Below are positions 43,742-51,634 of a stretch of DNA of 53,674 nucleotides, piece by piece; the stretch's first letter is position 1, and the number at the start of each line of letters is the position of its first letter. Under the pieces are notes generated by a model. It worked only from the letters and a program-made list of their open reading frames with translations. It had not been told where the DNA came from and ran no database searches. The position numbers and the translations under genes were made by a program. The DNA is from Lachnospiraceae bacterium. GTDB lineage: Bacteria > Bacillota > Clostridia > Lachnospirales > Lachnospiraceae. The stretch lies in the NCBI GenBank assembly GCA_017467845.1, contig JAFUKH010000026.1, positions 1 to 53,674 of the forward strand, in the 5' to 3' direction.

Positions 43742-45325
43742 ATGTGTTCAATCATGGCTTATATCGGCAAAGATATTTCAGAAGAAAAAATGACAGAGCA
43801 TCTTGCACGGACAGAAAGGCGTGGGCCTGATGCCAGTAGGGTGGTAGAAACAAATTTCGGATATTTGGGATTTGCCAGATTGGCTATTATGGGACTTTCA
43901 CCGGAGGGAATGCAACCGTTTGAAAGAGATGGAAGCTGGGTAATTTGCAACGGTGAAATATATGGCTTCCGTAAACTTAAGAAAGAACTTGAACAGAGAG
44001 GGGTTATCTTTCAAAGTGGTAGTGACTGTGAGGTCTTGCTTCCGCTGTTTCAGGATTATGGACTAGAAATGTTTTCCCATCTGGATGCAGAATTTGCTTG
44101 TGTATTATATGACGGAGAGTCGGGAGAAATTATTGCAGCACGAGATCCGATCGGTATAAGACCTCTCTTTTATGGCTATTCTGAGTCCGGGAATATCGCC
44201 TTTGCCAGTGAGGCAAAATGTCTTATGGGACTGGTAGAAGAGATCTTTCCATTTCCGCCGGGACATTATTATTACAAGGGAGAGTTTGTAGAGTATGAGG
44301 ATATCGCCAAAGTCCATGGTTATGTACATGATGAGCTTGAGGTGATTACAAAAAATATTCACGACAAGTTAACAGAGGGTGTGAAAAAACGTCTGGATGC
44401 AGATGCACCCTTAGGCTTTCTGTTATCCGGTGGTTTGGATTCCAGTCTGGTTTGTGCTATTGCGGCAGATGAGTTAAAACGCCCTATCCGAACCTTTGCC
44501 ATCGGTATGGACAAAGATGCTATTGATCTAAAATATGCAAAACAGGTGGCGGATTTCATTGGGGCATTTCATACCGAAGTCATCATGACAAAGGAGCAGG
44601 TTCTGGAAAGTCTGGAAACAGTAATCGAAGCATTGGCAACCTATGATATTACCACCATCAGAGCCAGCATGGGTATGTATCTGGTGTGTAAAGCCATTCA
44701 TGAAAATACAGACATTAAGGTGCTCCTCACCGGTGAGATTTCCGATGAGTTATTTGGATACAAATATACAGATTTTGCCCCTAGTGCAGCGGAATTTCAG
44801 AAGGAAGCGGCAAAGCGAATCAGGGAGCTTCACTGCTATGATGTACTTCGTGCGGACAGATGCCTCGGTGCAAATAGCTTAGAAGCCAGAGTTCCTTTCG
44901 GTGACCTTGATTTTGTCAGATATATAATGTCCATTGACCCGGAGAAGAAACTGAATACATATGGCAAGGGTAAGTATCTTCTACGTAAAGCCTTTGAAAA
45001 GGATAGTATTCTTCCCGAGGAAATCCTGTGGAGAGAGAAGGCAGCTTTTTCTGACGCGGTAGGTCATAGTATGGTGGATGATTTAAAGGAATTTGCAAAT
45101 GAAAAATATACGGACGAGGAATTTGAAGAACGCCGCAGGAAGTATGGATTTGCAACACCTTTTACCAAAGAAAGTCTTTTGTATAGAGAAATCTTTGAAA
45201 AGTATTATCCCGGTCAGGCGCATATGGTTCCGGATTTCTGGATGCCGAATAGGGAATGGGAAGGCTGTAATGTAGATGATCCAAGTGCCAGAGTTTTGGC
45301 AAACTATGGAGATAGTGGTGTATAG
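43742..45325 (+). CDS. asnB: Asparagine synthase, glutamine-hydrolysing
   Basis: 527 residues. Met is followed directly by Cys2, the class II glutaminase nucleophile (M-C-S-I-M-A-Y-I-G). The synthetase half has the ATP/PPi loop L-L-S-G-G-L-D-S-S-L near residue 230 and L-L-T-G-E-I-S-D-E-L-F-G near 332. It makes asparagine from aspartate, ATP and glutamine. SD GAGGAGG; two attenuators lie upstream. purC follows after 18 nt, so asnB heads a unit with purC, purB and purA. Confidence 0.95.
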   Translation: MCSIMAYIGKDISEEKMTEHLARTERRGPDASRVVETNFGYLGFARLAIMGLSPEGMQPFERDGSWVICNGEIYGFRKLKKELEQRGVIFQSGSDCEVLLPLFQDYGLEMFSHLDAEFACVLYDGESGEIIAARDPIGIRPLFYGYSESGNIAFASEAKCLMGLVEEIFPFPPGHYYYKGEFVEYEDIAKVHGYVHDELEVITKNIHDKLTEGVKKRLDADAPLGFLLSGGLDSSLVCAIAADELKRPIRTFAIGMDKDAIDLKYAKQVADFIGAFHTEVIMTKEQVLESLETVIEALATYDITTIRASMGMYLVCKAIHENTDIKVLLTGEISDELFGYKYTDFAPSAAEFQKEAAKRIRELHCYDVLRADRCLGANSLEARVPFGDLDFVRYIMSIDPEKKLNTYGKGKYLLRKAFEKDSILPEEILWREKAAFSDAVGHSMVDDLKEFANEKYTDEEFEERRRKYGFATPFTKESLLYREIFEKYYPGQAHMVPDFWMPNREWEGCNVDDPSARVLANYGDSGV

Positions 45326-45343
45326 AAAAGGAGGAGCAGGAAA

Positions 45344-46051
45344 ATGAAAAAATGTGAGCAGCTTTATGAAGGAAAAGCAAAAAAGGTCTTTTTAACAGAG
45401 GATCCGGATATTTTGATTGTGGATTATAAGGATGATGCGACTGCATTTAACGGAGAGAAAAAGGGTACAATTGTAGGAAAGGGTGCCATCAATAATCGAA
45501 TGGCAAATTATATTTTTAAGCAGCTGGAGAAAGAAGGGGTACCCACACATCTGGTTGAAGAACTGAGCGACAGAGAGACTGCGGTAAAGCGAGTATCCAT
45601 TATCCCGCTTGAAGTGATTGTTCGTAACGTGGCTGCGGGCAGCTTTTCCAAGAGACTGGGAATCTCGGAGGGAACACCCTTTGAAGAGCCTACCATAGAG
45701 TTTTCTTATAAAAACGACGAACTGGGAGATCCGCTTATTAACGATTATTTTGCCAGAGCACTTAATCTGGCAACTTGGGAAGAAATTGAAATAATTAAGA
45801 AATATGCGTTTAAAATCAATGAAGTTTTGAAGGCGTTTTTCTTGAAGGCAGATCTTAAGCTGGTTGATTTTAAGATTGAATTTGGACGCTACCATGATAC
45901 AATTATTCTGGCAGATGAAATTTCACCGGATACTTGTCGTCTGTGGGATGTTCACACAAATGAGAAGCTTGACAAGGACAGATTCCGGAGAGATTTGGGA
46001 AATGTAGAAGAAGCATACAATGAAGTGATGAAAAGACTTGGTCTAAATTAG
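45344..46051 (+). CDS. purC: SAICAR synthetase
   Basis: Phosphoribosylaminoimidazole-succinocarboxamide synthase: ligates aspartate to CAIR in purine synthesis. 235 residues, standard length. Signature segments are Y-E-G-K-A-K-K-V-F near the start, E-V-I-V-R-N-V-A-A-G-S near residue 88, L-V-D-F-K-I-E-F-G-R near 170 and L-A-D-E-I-S-P-D-T-C-R near 185. SD GGAGGAGCAGG precedes the ATG. purB follows after 9 nt. Confidence 0.96.
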   Translation: MKKCEQLYEGKAKKVFLTEDPDILIVDYKDDATAFNGEKKGTIVGKGAINNRMANYIFKQLEKEGVPTHLVEELSDRETAVKRVSIIPLEVIVRNVAAGSFSKRLGISEGTPFEEPTIEFSYKNDELGDPLINDYFARALNLATWEEIEIIKKYAFKINEVLKAFFLKADLKLVDFKIEFGRYHDTIILADEISPDTCRLWDVHTNEKLDKDRFRRDLGNVEEAYNEVMKRLGLN

Positions 46052-46060
46052 GAGGAAACA

Positions 46061-47512
46061 ATGCAGACAGATCGTTATCAAAGTCCATTATCGGAGCGTT
46101 ACGCAAGTAAGGAAATGCAGTACATTTTTTCACCGGATATGAAGTTCCGTACATGGAGAAAACTGTGGATTGCACTGGCAGAGACGGAGATGGAGCTGGG
46201 ACTTAGCCAGAACGGAAAGCCGGTAATCTCCAAGGAGCAGATTGAGGAGCTTAAGAGCCACGCAGAGGATATTAATTATGATGTGGCAAAGGAAAGAGAA
46301 AAACTGGTTAGACATGATGTGATGAGTCATGTATACGCATATGGACAGCAGTGTCCGAAGGCAGCCGGAATCATTCATTTGGGGGCAACCTCCTGTTATG
46401 TTGGGGATAATACGGATATTATCGTGATGGCTGAGGCTCTGAAGCTTGTAAAGAAGAAGCTGGTAAATGTAATGAAGGTTTTAGCAGACTTTGCAGAGGA
46501 ATATAAGGATTTACCAACTCTGGCATTTACCCATTTTCAGCCTGCACAGCCTACGACTGTGGGAAAGAGAGCCTGCCTTTGGCTGCAGGAATTTATGATG
46601 GATTTTGAGGATTTGGAGTATGTGTTGTCCGGCTTAAAGCTTTTGGGCTCCAAGGGAACTACGGGAACACAGGCATCCTTTTTAGAGCTCTTTGACGGGG
46701 ACCAGGAGACCATCGACAAGATTGATCCCATGATTGCTAAAAAGATGGGCTTTGAGGCTTGTTATCCGGTTTCCGGACAGACCTATTCCAGAAAGGTGGA
46801 TGCAAGGGTTTTGAATATCTTATCCGGAATTGCAACGAGCGCTCACAAGATGAGTAATGATATTCGTTTGCTGCAGCATTTAAAAGAGATTGAAGAGCCT
46901 TTTGAGAAAAATCAGATTGGTTCTTCCGCTATGGCATATAAGAGAAATCCCATGAGAAGTGAGAGAATCGCTTCCCTTTCCCGATTTGTAATTGCAGATG
47001 CCTTAAATCCGGCGATTACTTCTGCAACCCAGTGGTTTGAAAGAACTCTGGATGACTCTGCAAATAAGCGTCTTTCCATTCCGGAGGGCTTTCTTGCGGT
47101 GGATGGCATCCTGGATTTGTGCCTCAATGTGGTAGATGGTCTGGTGGTATACCCTAAGGTTATTGAGAAGAGACTTCTTAGTGAGCTCCCTTTTATGGCA
47201 ACAGAAAATATTATGATGGATGCGGTGAAAAAGGGGGGCAACAGACAGGAGCTGCATGAGCGTATCAGAGAGCTTTCCATGGAGGCCGGGCGCAATGTGA
47301 AAGTAGAGGGTAAGGAGAATAACCTTTTGGAGTTGATTGCCCAGGATCCTGCCTTCAACATGACTTTGGAAGAGCTTAAGGAGACCATGGAACCATCTAG
47401 ATACGTAGGCCGGTCCAAGGAGCAGGTGGAGGCATTTTTAGAAGGTCATATCAGACCGATTTTAAAAGATAATGAGGAACTTTTAGGACTATCCGTAGAA
47501 ATTAATGTGTAA
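46061..47512 (+). CDS. purB: Adenylosuccinate lyase
   Basis: Removes fumarate from SAICAR and from adenylosuccinate, so it acts in two steps of purine synthesis. 483 residues, somewhat longer than the B. subtilis enzyme. The fumarase/aspartase superfamily signature G-S-S-A-M-A-Y-K-R-N-P-M-R-S-E lies near residue 290, and H-L-G-A-T-S-C-Y-V-G-D-N-T-D near 105. SD AGGAGGAA. It sits between purC and purA, matching the pathway order to AMP. Confidence 0.95.
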   Translation: MQTDRYQSPLSERYASKEMQYIFSPDMKFRTWRKLWIALAETEMELGLSQNGKPVISKEQIEELKSHAEDINYDVAKEREKLVRHDVMSHVYAYGQQCPKAAGIIHLGATSCYVGDNTDIIVMAEALKLVKKKLVNVMKVLADFAEEYKDLPTLAFTHFQPAQPTTVGKRACLWLQEFMMDFEDLEYVLSGLKLLGSKGTTGTQASFLELFDGDQETIDKIDPMIAKKMGFEACYPVSGQTYSRKVDARVLNILSGIATSAHKMSNDIRLLQHLKEIEEPFEKNQIGSSAMAYKRNPMRSERIASLSRFVIADALNPAITSATQWFERTLDDSANKRLSIPEGFLAVDGILDLCLNVVDGLVVYPKVIEKRLLSELPFMATENIMMDAVKKGGNRQELHERIRELSMEAGRNVKVEGKENNLLELIAQDPAFNMTLEELKETMEPSRYVGRSKEQVEAFLEGHIRPILKDNEELLGLSVEINV

Positions 47513-47527
47513 AGTGAGGACAAGAAA

Positions 47528-48802
47528 GTGGTAAAAGCAGTAGTAGGAGCAAACTGGGGAGATGAAGGCAAGGGTAAAATCACAGATATGCTTGCAAAAG
47601 AGGCAGACATTATTATCCGTTATCAGGGTGGTGCCAATGCCGGACATACCATTGTGAATTCTTATGGTAAGTTTGCACTTCATACACTTCCATCCGGTGT
47701 TTTTTATGACCATACCACCAGTATTATCGGTAATGGTGTGGCATTAAATATTCCTTTATTATTTAAGGAGATTCAGTCTATTGTAGAGAAAGGAGTACCC
47801 ACTCCAAAGATTTTAGTTTCGGACAGAGCGCAGATTGTGATGCCTTATCATATCTTATTTGACCAGTATGAGGAAGAACGTCTTGGCAAGAACTCCTTTG
47901 GCTCAACCAAGTCCGGAATCGCACCTTTTTATTCTGATAAATATGCGAAAATTGGTTTTCAGGTAAGTGAGCTTTTTGATGAAGAGCACTTGCAGAAAAA
48001 GGTGGAGAGTGTAGTAGAGCAGAAGAATATTATTCTGGAGTATTTGTATCACAAGCCTACTTTAAATGTAGAAGAGCTTATGAAAACACTTTTAGAGTAT
48101 CGTGAGATGGTAGCTCCTTATGTGGAAGATGTTTCTTTATTTTTGGATAAGGCAATAAAGGAAGGTAAAACCATTCTTTTAGAAGGACAGCTGGGTACCT
48201 TAAAGGATCCGGACCATGGTATTTACCCTATGGTTACTTCCTCATCAACATTGGCGGCATATGGTGCCATCGGCGCGGGAATCCCACCCTATGAGATTAA
48301 GCAGATTATCACCGTATGTAAAGCTTATTCCTCAGCAGTAGGAGCAGGAGCCTTTGTAAGTGAAATCTTCGGGGAAGAGGCAGATGAGCTCAGAAGACGT
48401 GGCGGTGATGGTGGTGAGTATGGTGCAACCACGGGACGCCCCAGAAGGATGGGATGGTTTGACTGTGTGGCATCAAAGTACGGCTGCCGTATGCAGGGCA
48501 CTACAGATGTGGCATTTACGGTGCTGGATGTACTGGGATATCTGGATGAAATCCCGGTATGTATAGGATATGAGATTGATGGAAAGGTGACTACTGATTT
48601 CCCGGTAACCCACCTATTAGAAAAGGCGAAGCCGGTATTTGAGGTATTGCCGGGCTGGAAATGTGATATCCGTGGCATTAAGAAATACGAAGACCTTCCG
48701 GAGAACTGCAGAAGGTATATTGAGTTCATTGAAGAGAGAATCGGTTATCCCATTACCATGATTTCCAATGGCCCGGGCAGGGAGGATATCGTATACCGAT
48801 AA
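47528..48802 (+). CDS. purA: Adenylosuccinate synthetase
   Basis: GTP-dependent joining of aspartate to IMP, the first step to AMP. 424 residues. N-terminal GTP loop G-A-N-W-G-D-E-G-K-G-K; also G-G-A-N-A-G-H-T near 38 and G-A-T-T-G-R-P-R-R-M-G-W-F-D near 300. The start is GTG at 47528, with GAGGACAAG upstream and no nearby ATG that would keep the GTP loop. Confidence 0.95.
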   Translation: MVKAVVGANWGDEGKGKITDMLAKEADIIIRYQGGANAGHTIVNSYGKFALHTLPSGVFYDHTTSIIGNGVALNIPLLFKEIQSIVEKGVPTPKILVSDRAQIVMPYHILFDQYEEERLGKNSFGSTKSGIAPFYSDKYAKIGFQVSELFDEEHLQKKVESVVEQKNIILEYLYHKPTLNVEELMKTLLEYREMVAPYVEDVSLFLDKAIKEGKTILLEGQLGTLKDPDHGIYPMVTSSSTLAAYGAIGAGIPPYEIKQIITVCKAYSSAVGAGAFVSEIFGEEADELRRRGGDGGEYGATTGRPRRMGWFDCVASKYGCRMQGTTDVAFTVLDVLGYLDEIPVCIGYEIDGKVTTDFPVTHLLEKAKPVFEVLPGWKCDIRGIKKYEDLPENCRRYIEFIEERIGYPITMISNGPGREDIVYR

Positions 48803-48823
48803 AGAGCTTTATCAGACAGTAAA

Positions 48824-48850
48824 AGAGCCACTTGAAAAACAAGTGGCTCT
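48824..48850. terminator. Hairpin ending the toxin mRNA (minus) and possibly purA (plus)
   Basis: AGAGCCACTTG (48824-48834), loop AAAAA, CAAGTGGCTCT (48840-48850). T-rich only on the minus strand (TTTTAC). On the plus strand it holds the -35 of the antisense RNA promoter. Confidence 0.6.
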
Positions 48851-48860
48851 AGTGTATAAT
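48832..48860 (+). promoter_or_regulatory. Promoter of the antisense RNA
   Basis: TTGAAA (48832-48837), 17-nt spacer, TATAAT (48855-48860). Confidence 0.65.
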
Positions 48861-48866
48861 CTACTC

Positions 48867-48963
48867 AGAAAGGTTATCGGAGCAATTCCGATTACCCCAG
48901 TAAAATTGGTTTTTATTTAGAAATGGCATCCAACTTTCTCAGGGCGGGATGCTATTTCTTTTT
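48867..48963 (+). ncRNA. Predicted antisense RNA antitoxin
   Basis: A transcript from the promoter at 48832-48860 would run about 100 nt to a terminator, AAATGGCATCC (48921-48931) with GGATGCTATTT (48947-48957), followed by CTTTTT. It contains TCGGA-GCAAT-TCCGA. It is complementary to the 3' untranslated region and the last codons of the toxin gene on the minus strand, like RatA or SR4-type antitoxins. Confidence 0.5.
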
Positions 48964-49032
48964 ATGTTCGTCTATATAAGACAGCGCCGCGAAAATTACT
49001 AACAACAAGGTTAAAACTTCGATTGTGTTCAT
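48952..49032 (-). CDS. Putative type I toxin, holin-like small membrane peptide
   Basis: A 26-codon gene with an exceptionally strong SD (AAGGGGGTGATG) upstream of the ATG at 49032. The product is M-N-T-I-E-V-L then a single hydrophobic span (T-L-L-L-V-I-F-A-A-L-S-Y-I) and a charged tail D-E-H-K-K-K. Size, single span, basic tail and the N-terminal pattern match the Hol_Tox/TxpA-like type I toxins of Bacillota. A good promoter lies upstream and a convergent antisense RNA overlaps the 3' end. Toxicity is not shown by sequence; a phage holin-like origin is an alternative. Confidence 0.68.
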   Translation of the reverse strand: MNTIEVLTLLLVIFAALSYIDEHKKK

Positions 49033-49104
49033 ATGGCATCACCCCCTTAAAGACTAGGGGTATATCAGAAATTACATCCGCTTTCTATTCGATTAGACCT
49101 TTAC

Positions 49105-49133
49105 AATATACCATACAGTAAGTATAAAATCAA
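49105..49133 (-). promoter_or_regulatory. Promoter of the small toxin gene
   Basis: TTGATT (49133-49128), 17-nt spacer, TATATT (49110-49105) on the minus strand. Confidence 0.6.
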
Positions 49134-49166
49134 TTGATAATGTGGTAAAATGGTGGGAGAATATTC

Positions 49167-49195
49167 TTGCAAAGTACATATGATTATGTTACCAT
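49167..49195 (+). promoter_or_regulatory. Promoter of the ABC-F leader
   Basis: TTGCAA (49167-49172), 17-nt spacer, TACCAT (49190-49195). It leaves a leader of about 345 nt before the ABC-F start. Confidence 0.5.
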
Positions 49196-49243
49196 GAGCA
49201 TATCAGTAAATAGGAAAGGCGTGTTAATACGTTAGGGTGAGAA

Positions 49244-49258
49244 ATGAGTAGTAGATAG
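49244..49258 (+). CDS. Leader uORF M-S-S-R
   Basis: ATG AGT AGT AGA TAG with AGGGTGAG just upstream. A four-codon frame at the start of an ABC-F leader with a downstream terminator is typical of antibiotic-sensing attenuation, where a drug-stalled ribosome changes leader folding. Confidence 0.45.
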   Translation: MSSR

Positions 49259-49385
49259 TTTAATTTGGAATTGCAGACAAGTTTAGTGGAAGCCTGTTTA
49301 CAGGTCTTGTTTGCGTACGCCGAATTGGATTATCTTGCTTATTTAGAACCCTTTGTTGATAGATATCATAGGTTTTATTTGAGTG

Positions 49386-49419
49386 CGGTCTGTTTCGGGT
49401 GCGGAACAGACCGTTTTTG
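49386..49419 (+). terminator. Attenuator terminator in the ABC-F leader
   Basis: CGGTCTGTTTC (49386-49396) pairs with GGAACAGACCG (49403-49413), followed by TTTTT. Another long hairpin, CAGAGCGAGATTCGC with GCGTATCTCGTCTCTG (49481-49514), and CTTCC/GGAAG beside the SD follow. Confidence 0.75.
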
Positions 49420-49548
49420 TTATGGCGACGAGGAAAATGGACACCGTGCTTGCACGAGTGAACATTTGACGACCGCTAATCAGAGCGAGATTCGCAAAGC
49501 GTATCTCGTCTCTGTGTATATGATGGGGGCTTCCGGAAGGAGGTATAT

Positions 49549-51087
49549 ATGTTACAAGTAAAGAATTTAACCATTACACATAAAAAGGATTTGAGAGTAC
49601 TTATAAAGGAGTTTTCCTGCACATTCAATTATGGGGATAAGGCAGTAATCATCGGAGAAGAAGGGGACGGAAAGTCTACACTGCTTCGGTGGATATATGA
49701 CGGTGGGATGATTGAGGAATATGCCCAGAGCGAGGGAGAAATTATTCTTGGGAATGAGAAACTTTCATATCTTCCTCAAGAATTAGGTCAAGAGTATAAG
49801 GAACTGTCCGTATACGAATTCTTCTCTATGGAGCCTATGTTCTGGGAACAGACGCCAAAGGAACTGGCACTTATGGCAAGGAAGATGAATGTGACAACAG
49901 AGTTTTTCTACAGTGAGCAGCAGATGAACACCCTTTCCGGAGGAGAAAAGGTAAAGGCTCAGATGATGCGGATTTTGATGGGAAAACCTACGGTACTTCT
50001 CCTGGATGAGCCCTCCAATGATATTGATATTGCCACACTAGAGTGGCTGGAAAAGGAGATTCTGGACTGGCCTTATATTGTGGTGTTTATCTCCCATGAT
50101 GAGACGCTCATTGAGAATACTGCCAATATGGTTATTCACATAGAGCAGTTGAAACGAAAGCAGGAATGTAAGTATACGGTGTGCAAAACCACTTATGAAA
50201 GATATAAGGAGGAGCGGGGACTGAAACTTGCCAATCAGCGGCAGCAGGCGTTAAATGATCAGAGGGAGAAGAAAATCAGAGAGGAAAAGTTCAGAAAGAT
50301 TCAGCAGAAGGTGGAGAATGCTCAGGCGAATGTATCAAGGCAAAATCCTCATATCGGGCAGCTTTTAAAGAAAAAGATGCATGCTGTGAAGGCCATGGAG
50401 CACCGCTTTGAAAGGGAGGATGTCAATATGACTCAGATGCCGGAGGAGGAAAGTGCTATCTTCTTTAAACTTGGTGGGGAAGAGGCAAAGCTTCCCGCAG
50501 GGAAGGTAATTCTGGACTATTCTTTGGAGAAGCTTTTTACACCGGATGGACAGTCTGTGCTGGCAAGAGATATCCGATTATTTGTCAGAGGACCGGAGAG
50601 GATATGCATCATCGGAGAAAACGGAGCGGGAAAAACTACCCTTTTGAAGAAGCTTGCCACAGAATTGCTAAAGAGAAGTGATATTCTTGCAGAATATATG
50701 CCACAGAATTATGAGGAATTTCTGGATATGGAGAAATCTCCGGTGGACTTTCTGGACAAGTCAGGAGATAAGGAGGAACGTACCAGAATCAGAACCTATC
50801 TGGGGTCACTAAAGTATACCGCAGATGAAATGGAGCATTCAATCCGGGAGCTTTCCGGAGGACAGAAGGCTAAGGTATTACTTCTAAAGATGAGTTTATC
50901 CGGGGCAAATGTACTGATTCTGGATGAGCCCACCCGTAATTTTTCCCCTTTATCAGGACCGGTGCTACGGGAGATGCTGGCGTCTTTCCCAGGCTGTATC
51001 ATTAGTATTTCACACGATAGGAAGTACATAGAGGAGGTTTGTACACAGGTCTATAAGCTGTCGGAGGAAGGTCTTTTACTGCTGTAA
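49549..51087 (+). CDS. ABC-F ATPase, antibiotic-resistance (ribosome protection) type
   Basis: 512-residue cytosolic protein with two ATPase domains and no membrane span. First domain: G-E-E-G-D-G-K-S-T (Walker A, residue ~40), L-S-G-G-E-K-V-K-A-Q, L-L-L-D-E-P-S-N-D-I-D. A basic helical linker of about 80 residues (residues 215-295) follows. Second domain: G-E-N-G-A-G-K-T-T, L-S-G-G-Q-K-A-K-V, L-I-L-D-E-P-T-R-N-F-S-P. The D-E-P-T-R-N-F-S-P ending is typical of ARE ABC-F factors (Lsa/CplR-like), which displace lincosamides, pleuromutilins or streptogramin A from the ribosome. The attenuator leader with uORF supports drug-induced expression. The exact subfamily is unsure. SD AAGGAGG. Confidence 0.88.
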   Translation: MLQVKNLTITHKKDLRVLIKEFSCTFNYGDKAVIIGEEGDGKSTLLRWIYDGGMIEEYAQSEGEIILGNEKLSYLPQELGQEYKELSVYEFFSMEPMFWEQTPKELALMARKMNVTTEFFYSEQQMNTLSGGEKVKAQMMRILMGKPTVLLLDEPSNDIDIATLEWLEKEILDWPYIVVFISHDETLIENTANMVIHIEQLKRKQECKYTVCKTTYERYKEERGLKLANQRQQALNDQREKKIREEKFRKIQQKVENAQANVSRQNPHIGQLLKKKMHAVKAMEHRFEREDVNMTQMPEEESAIFFKLGGEEAKLPAGKVILDYSLEKLFTPDGQSVLARDIRLFVRGPERICIIGENGAGKTTLLKKLATELLKRSDILAEYMPQNYEEFLDMEKSPVDFLDKSGDKEERTRIRTYLGSLKYTADEMEHSIRELSGGQKAKVLLLKMSLSGANVLILDEPTRNFSPLSGPVLREMLASFPGCIISISHDRKYIEEVCTQVYKLSEEGLLLL

Positions 51088-51118
51088 AAATATGTCGAAG
51101 AAAACTTTAAAACTTTGC

Positions 51119-51147
51119 TTGACAAAAGTGTAGCGCGGTGCTACGAT
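51119..51147 (+). promoter_or_regulatory. Promoter of the structured RNA
   Basis: TTGACA (51119-51124), 17-nt spacer, TACGAT (51142-51147). Confidence 0.65.
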
Positions 51148-51153
51148 AAACTC

Positions 51154-51459
51154 ACTTTTTGGAAAGATATGTAATTTATTAGAGTCTTTTCAGAGCAATA
51201 TACGGACCACCAGCAATGGTTAAGGCCATACGGACAGCCGGGTCCACTGCCGATTGGCAACTTTTAAGTTGCATTATTGATTGAGTTAAAAGCTCAAATT
51301 TTATAAGTTGGTTTCTTATAAACCTCAAATGTGCCATAGGCACTGACTTGTGAAACGGTCAATAAGAGTAGTAAAAGTGTGATTGCTATATAGACTCTGA
51401 TAATCCCGATATATTTGTGTATGATGTCTTTCCGTATTTTTCTGAATATGGGTGTTTTT
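51154..51459 (+). ncRNA. Highly structured non-coding RNA of about 300 nt
   Basis: No frame of note. It is closed by ATTAGAGTCT (51178-51187) with AGACTC...TAAT (51392-51404). Inside are GGACC/GGTCC enclosing ACCA-GCAA-TGGT (a GNRA loop) and GGC/GCC, then TGCC-GATT-GGCA, GCAACTT-TT-AAGTTGC, TTGAG/CTCAA, TTTATAAG/CTTATAAA, and GTGCC-ATA-GGCAC. A terminator, CCGTATT/AATATGG plus TGTTTTTG (51432-51459), ends it. It has its own promoter. It does not look like 6S, tmRNA, RNase P, SRP RNA or a T-box; a raiA-type or an unnamed class is possible. Confidence 0.6.
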
Positions 51460-51477
51460 GATTTTGTAAACAAATGT

Positions 51478-51521
51478 AAAGCATAGGTTAGTGTGGCACT
51501 AATCTATGCTTTTTGTTTTTT
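51478..51521 (+). terminator. Strong rho-independent terminator
   Basis: AAAGCATAGGTTAGTG (51478-51493), loop TGG, CACTAATCTATGCTTT (51497-51512), then TTGTTTTTT. It separates the structured RNA from the decarboxylase leader or attenuates it. Confidence 0.85.
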
Positions 51522-51618
51522 CAGAGCGATGCAGATTTATGCAAAACAGGTATGGCGAGTAGCCATGCATGAGCAAAAGGAAAGCCTTGAAAAGGCGGTT
51601 TTGCGAATGTGCTCTGAA
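51520..51618 (+). promoter_or_regulatory. Structured RNA leader element, copy B (upstream of the decarboxylase)
   Basis: TTCAGAGC (51520-51527) closes with GCTCTGAA (51611-51618). Inside are GCA-GATTTA-TGC, ATGGC-GAGTA-GCCAT (51552-51566), and GCAAAA-GGAAA-GCCTT-GAA-AAGGC-GG-TTTTGC (51573-51604). Relative to copy A (131-267), GCCTC/GAGGC has become GCCTT/AAGGC, keeping the pairing. The SD GGGGAGGAG follows at once. Confidence 0.6.
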
Positions 51619-51634
51619 GATGGGGAGGAGAATT

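Noticed and set aside
49265-49561. 98-residue frame in the ABC-F leader
   Set aside because: It runs through the terminator hairpin, has no SD and no protein-like features; it is an open frame by chance.
51160-51634. Lysine or other amino acid riboswitch in front of the decarboxylase gene
   Set aside because: The conserved cores of lysine, guanidine and cobalamin riboswitches are not found, and a strong terminator separates the folded RNA from the gene.
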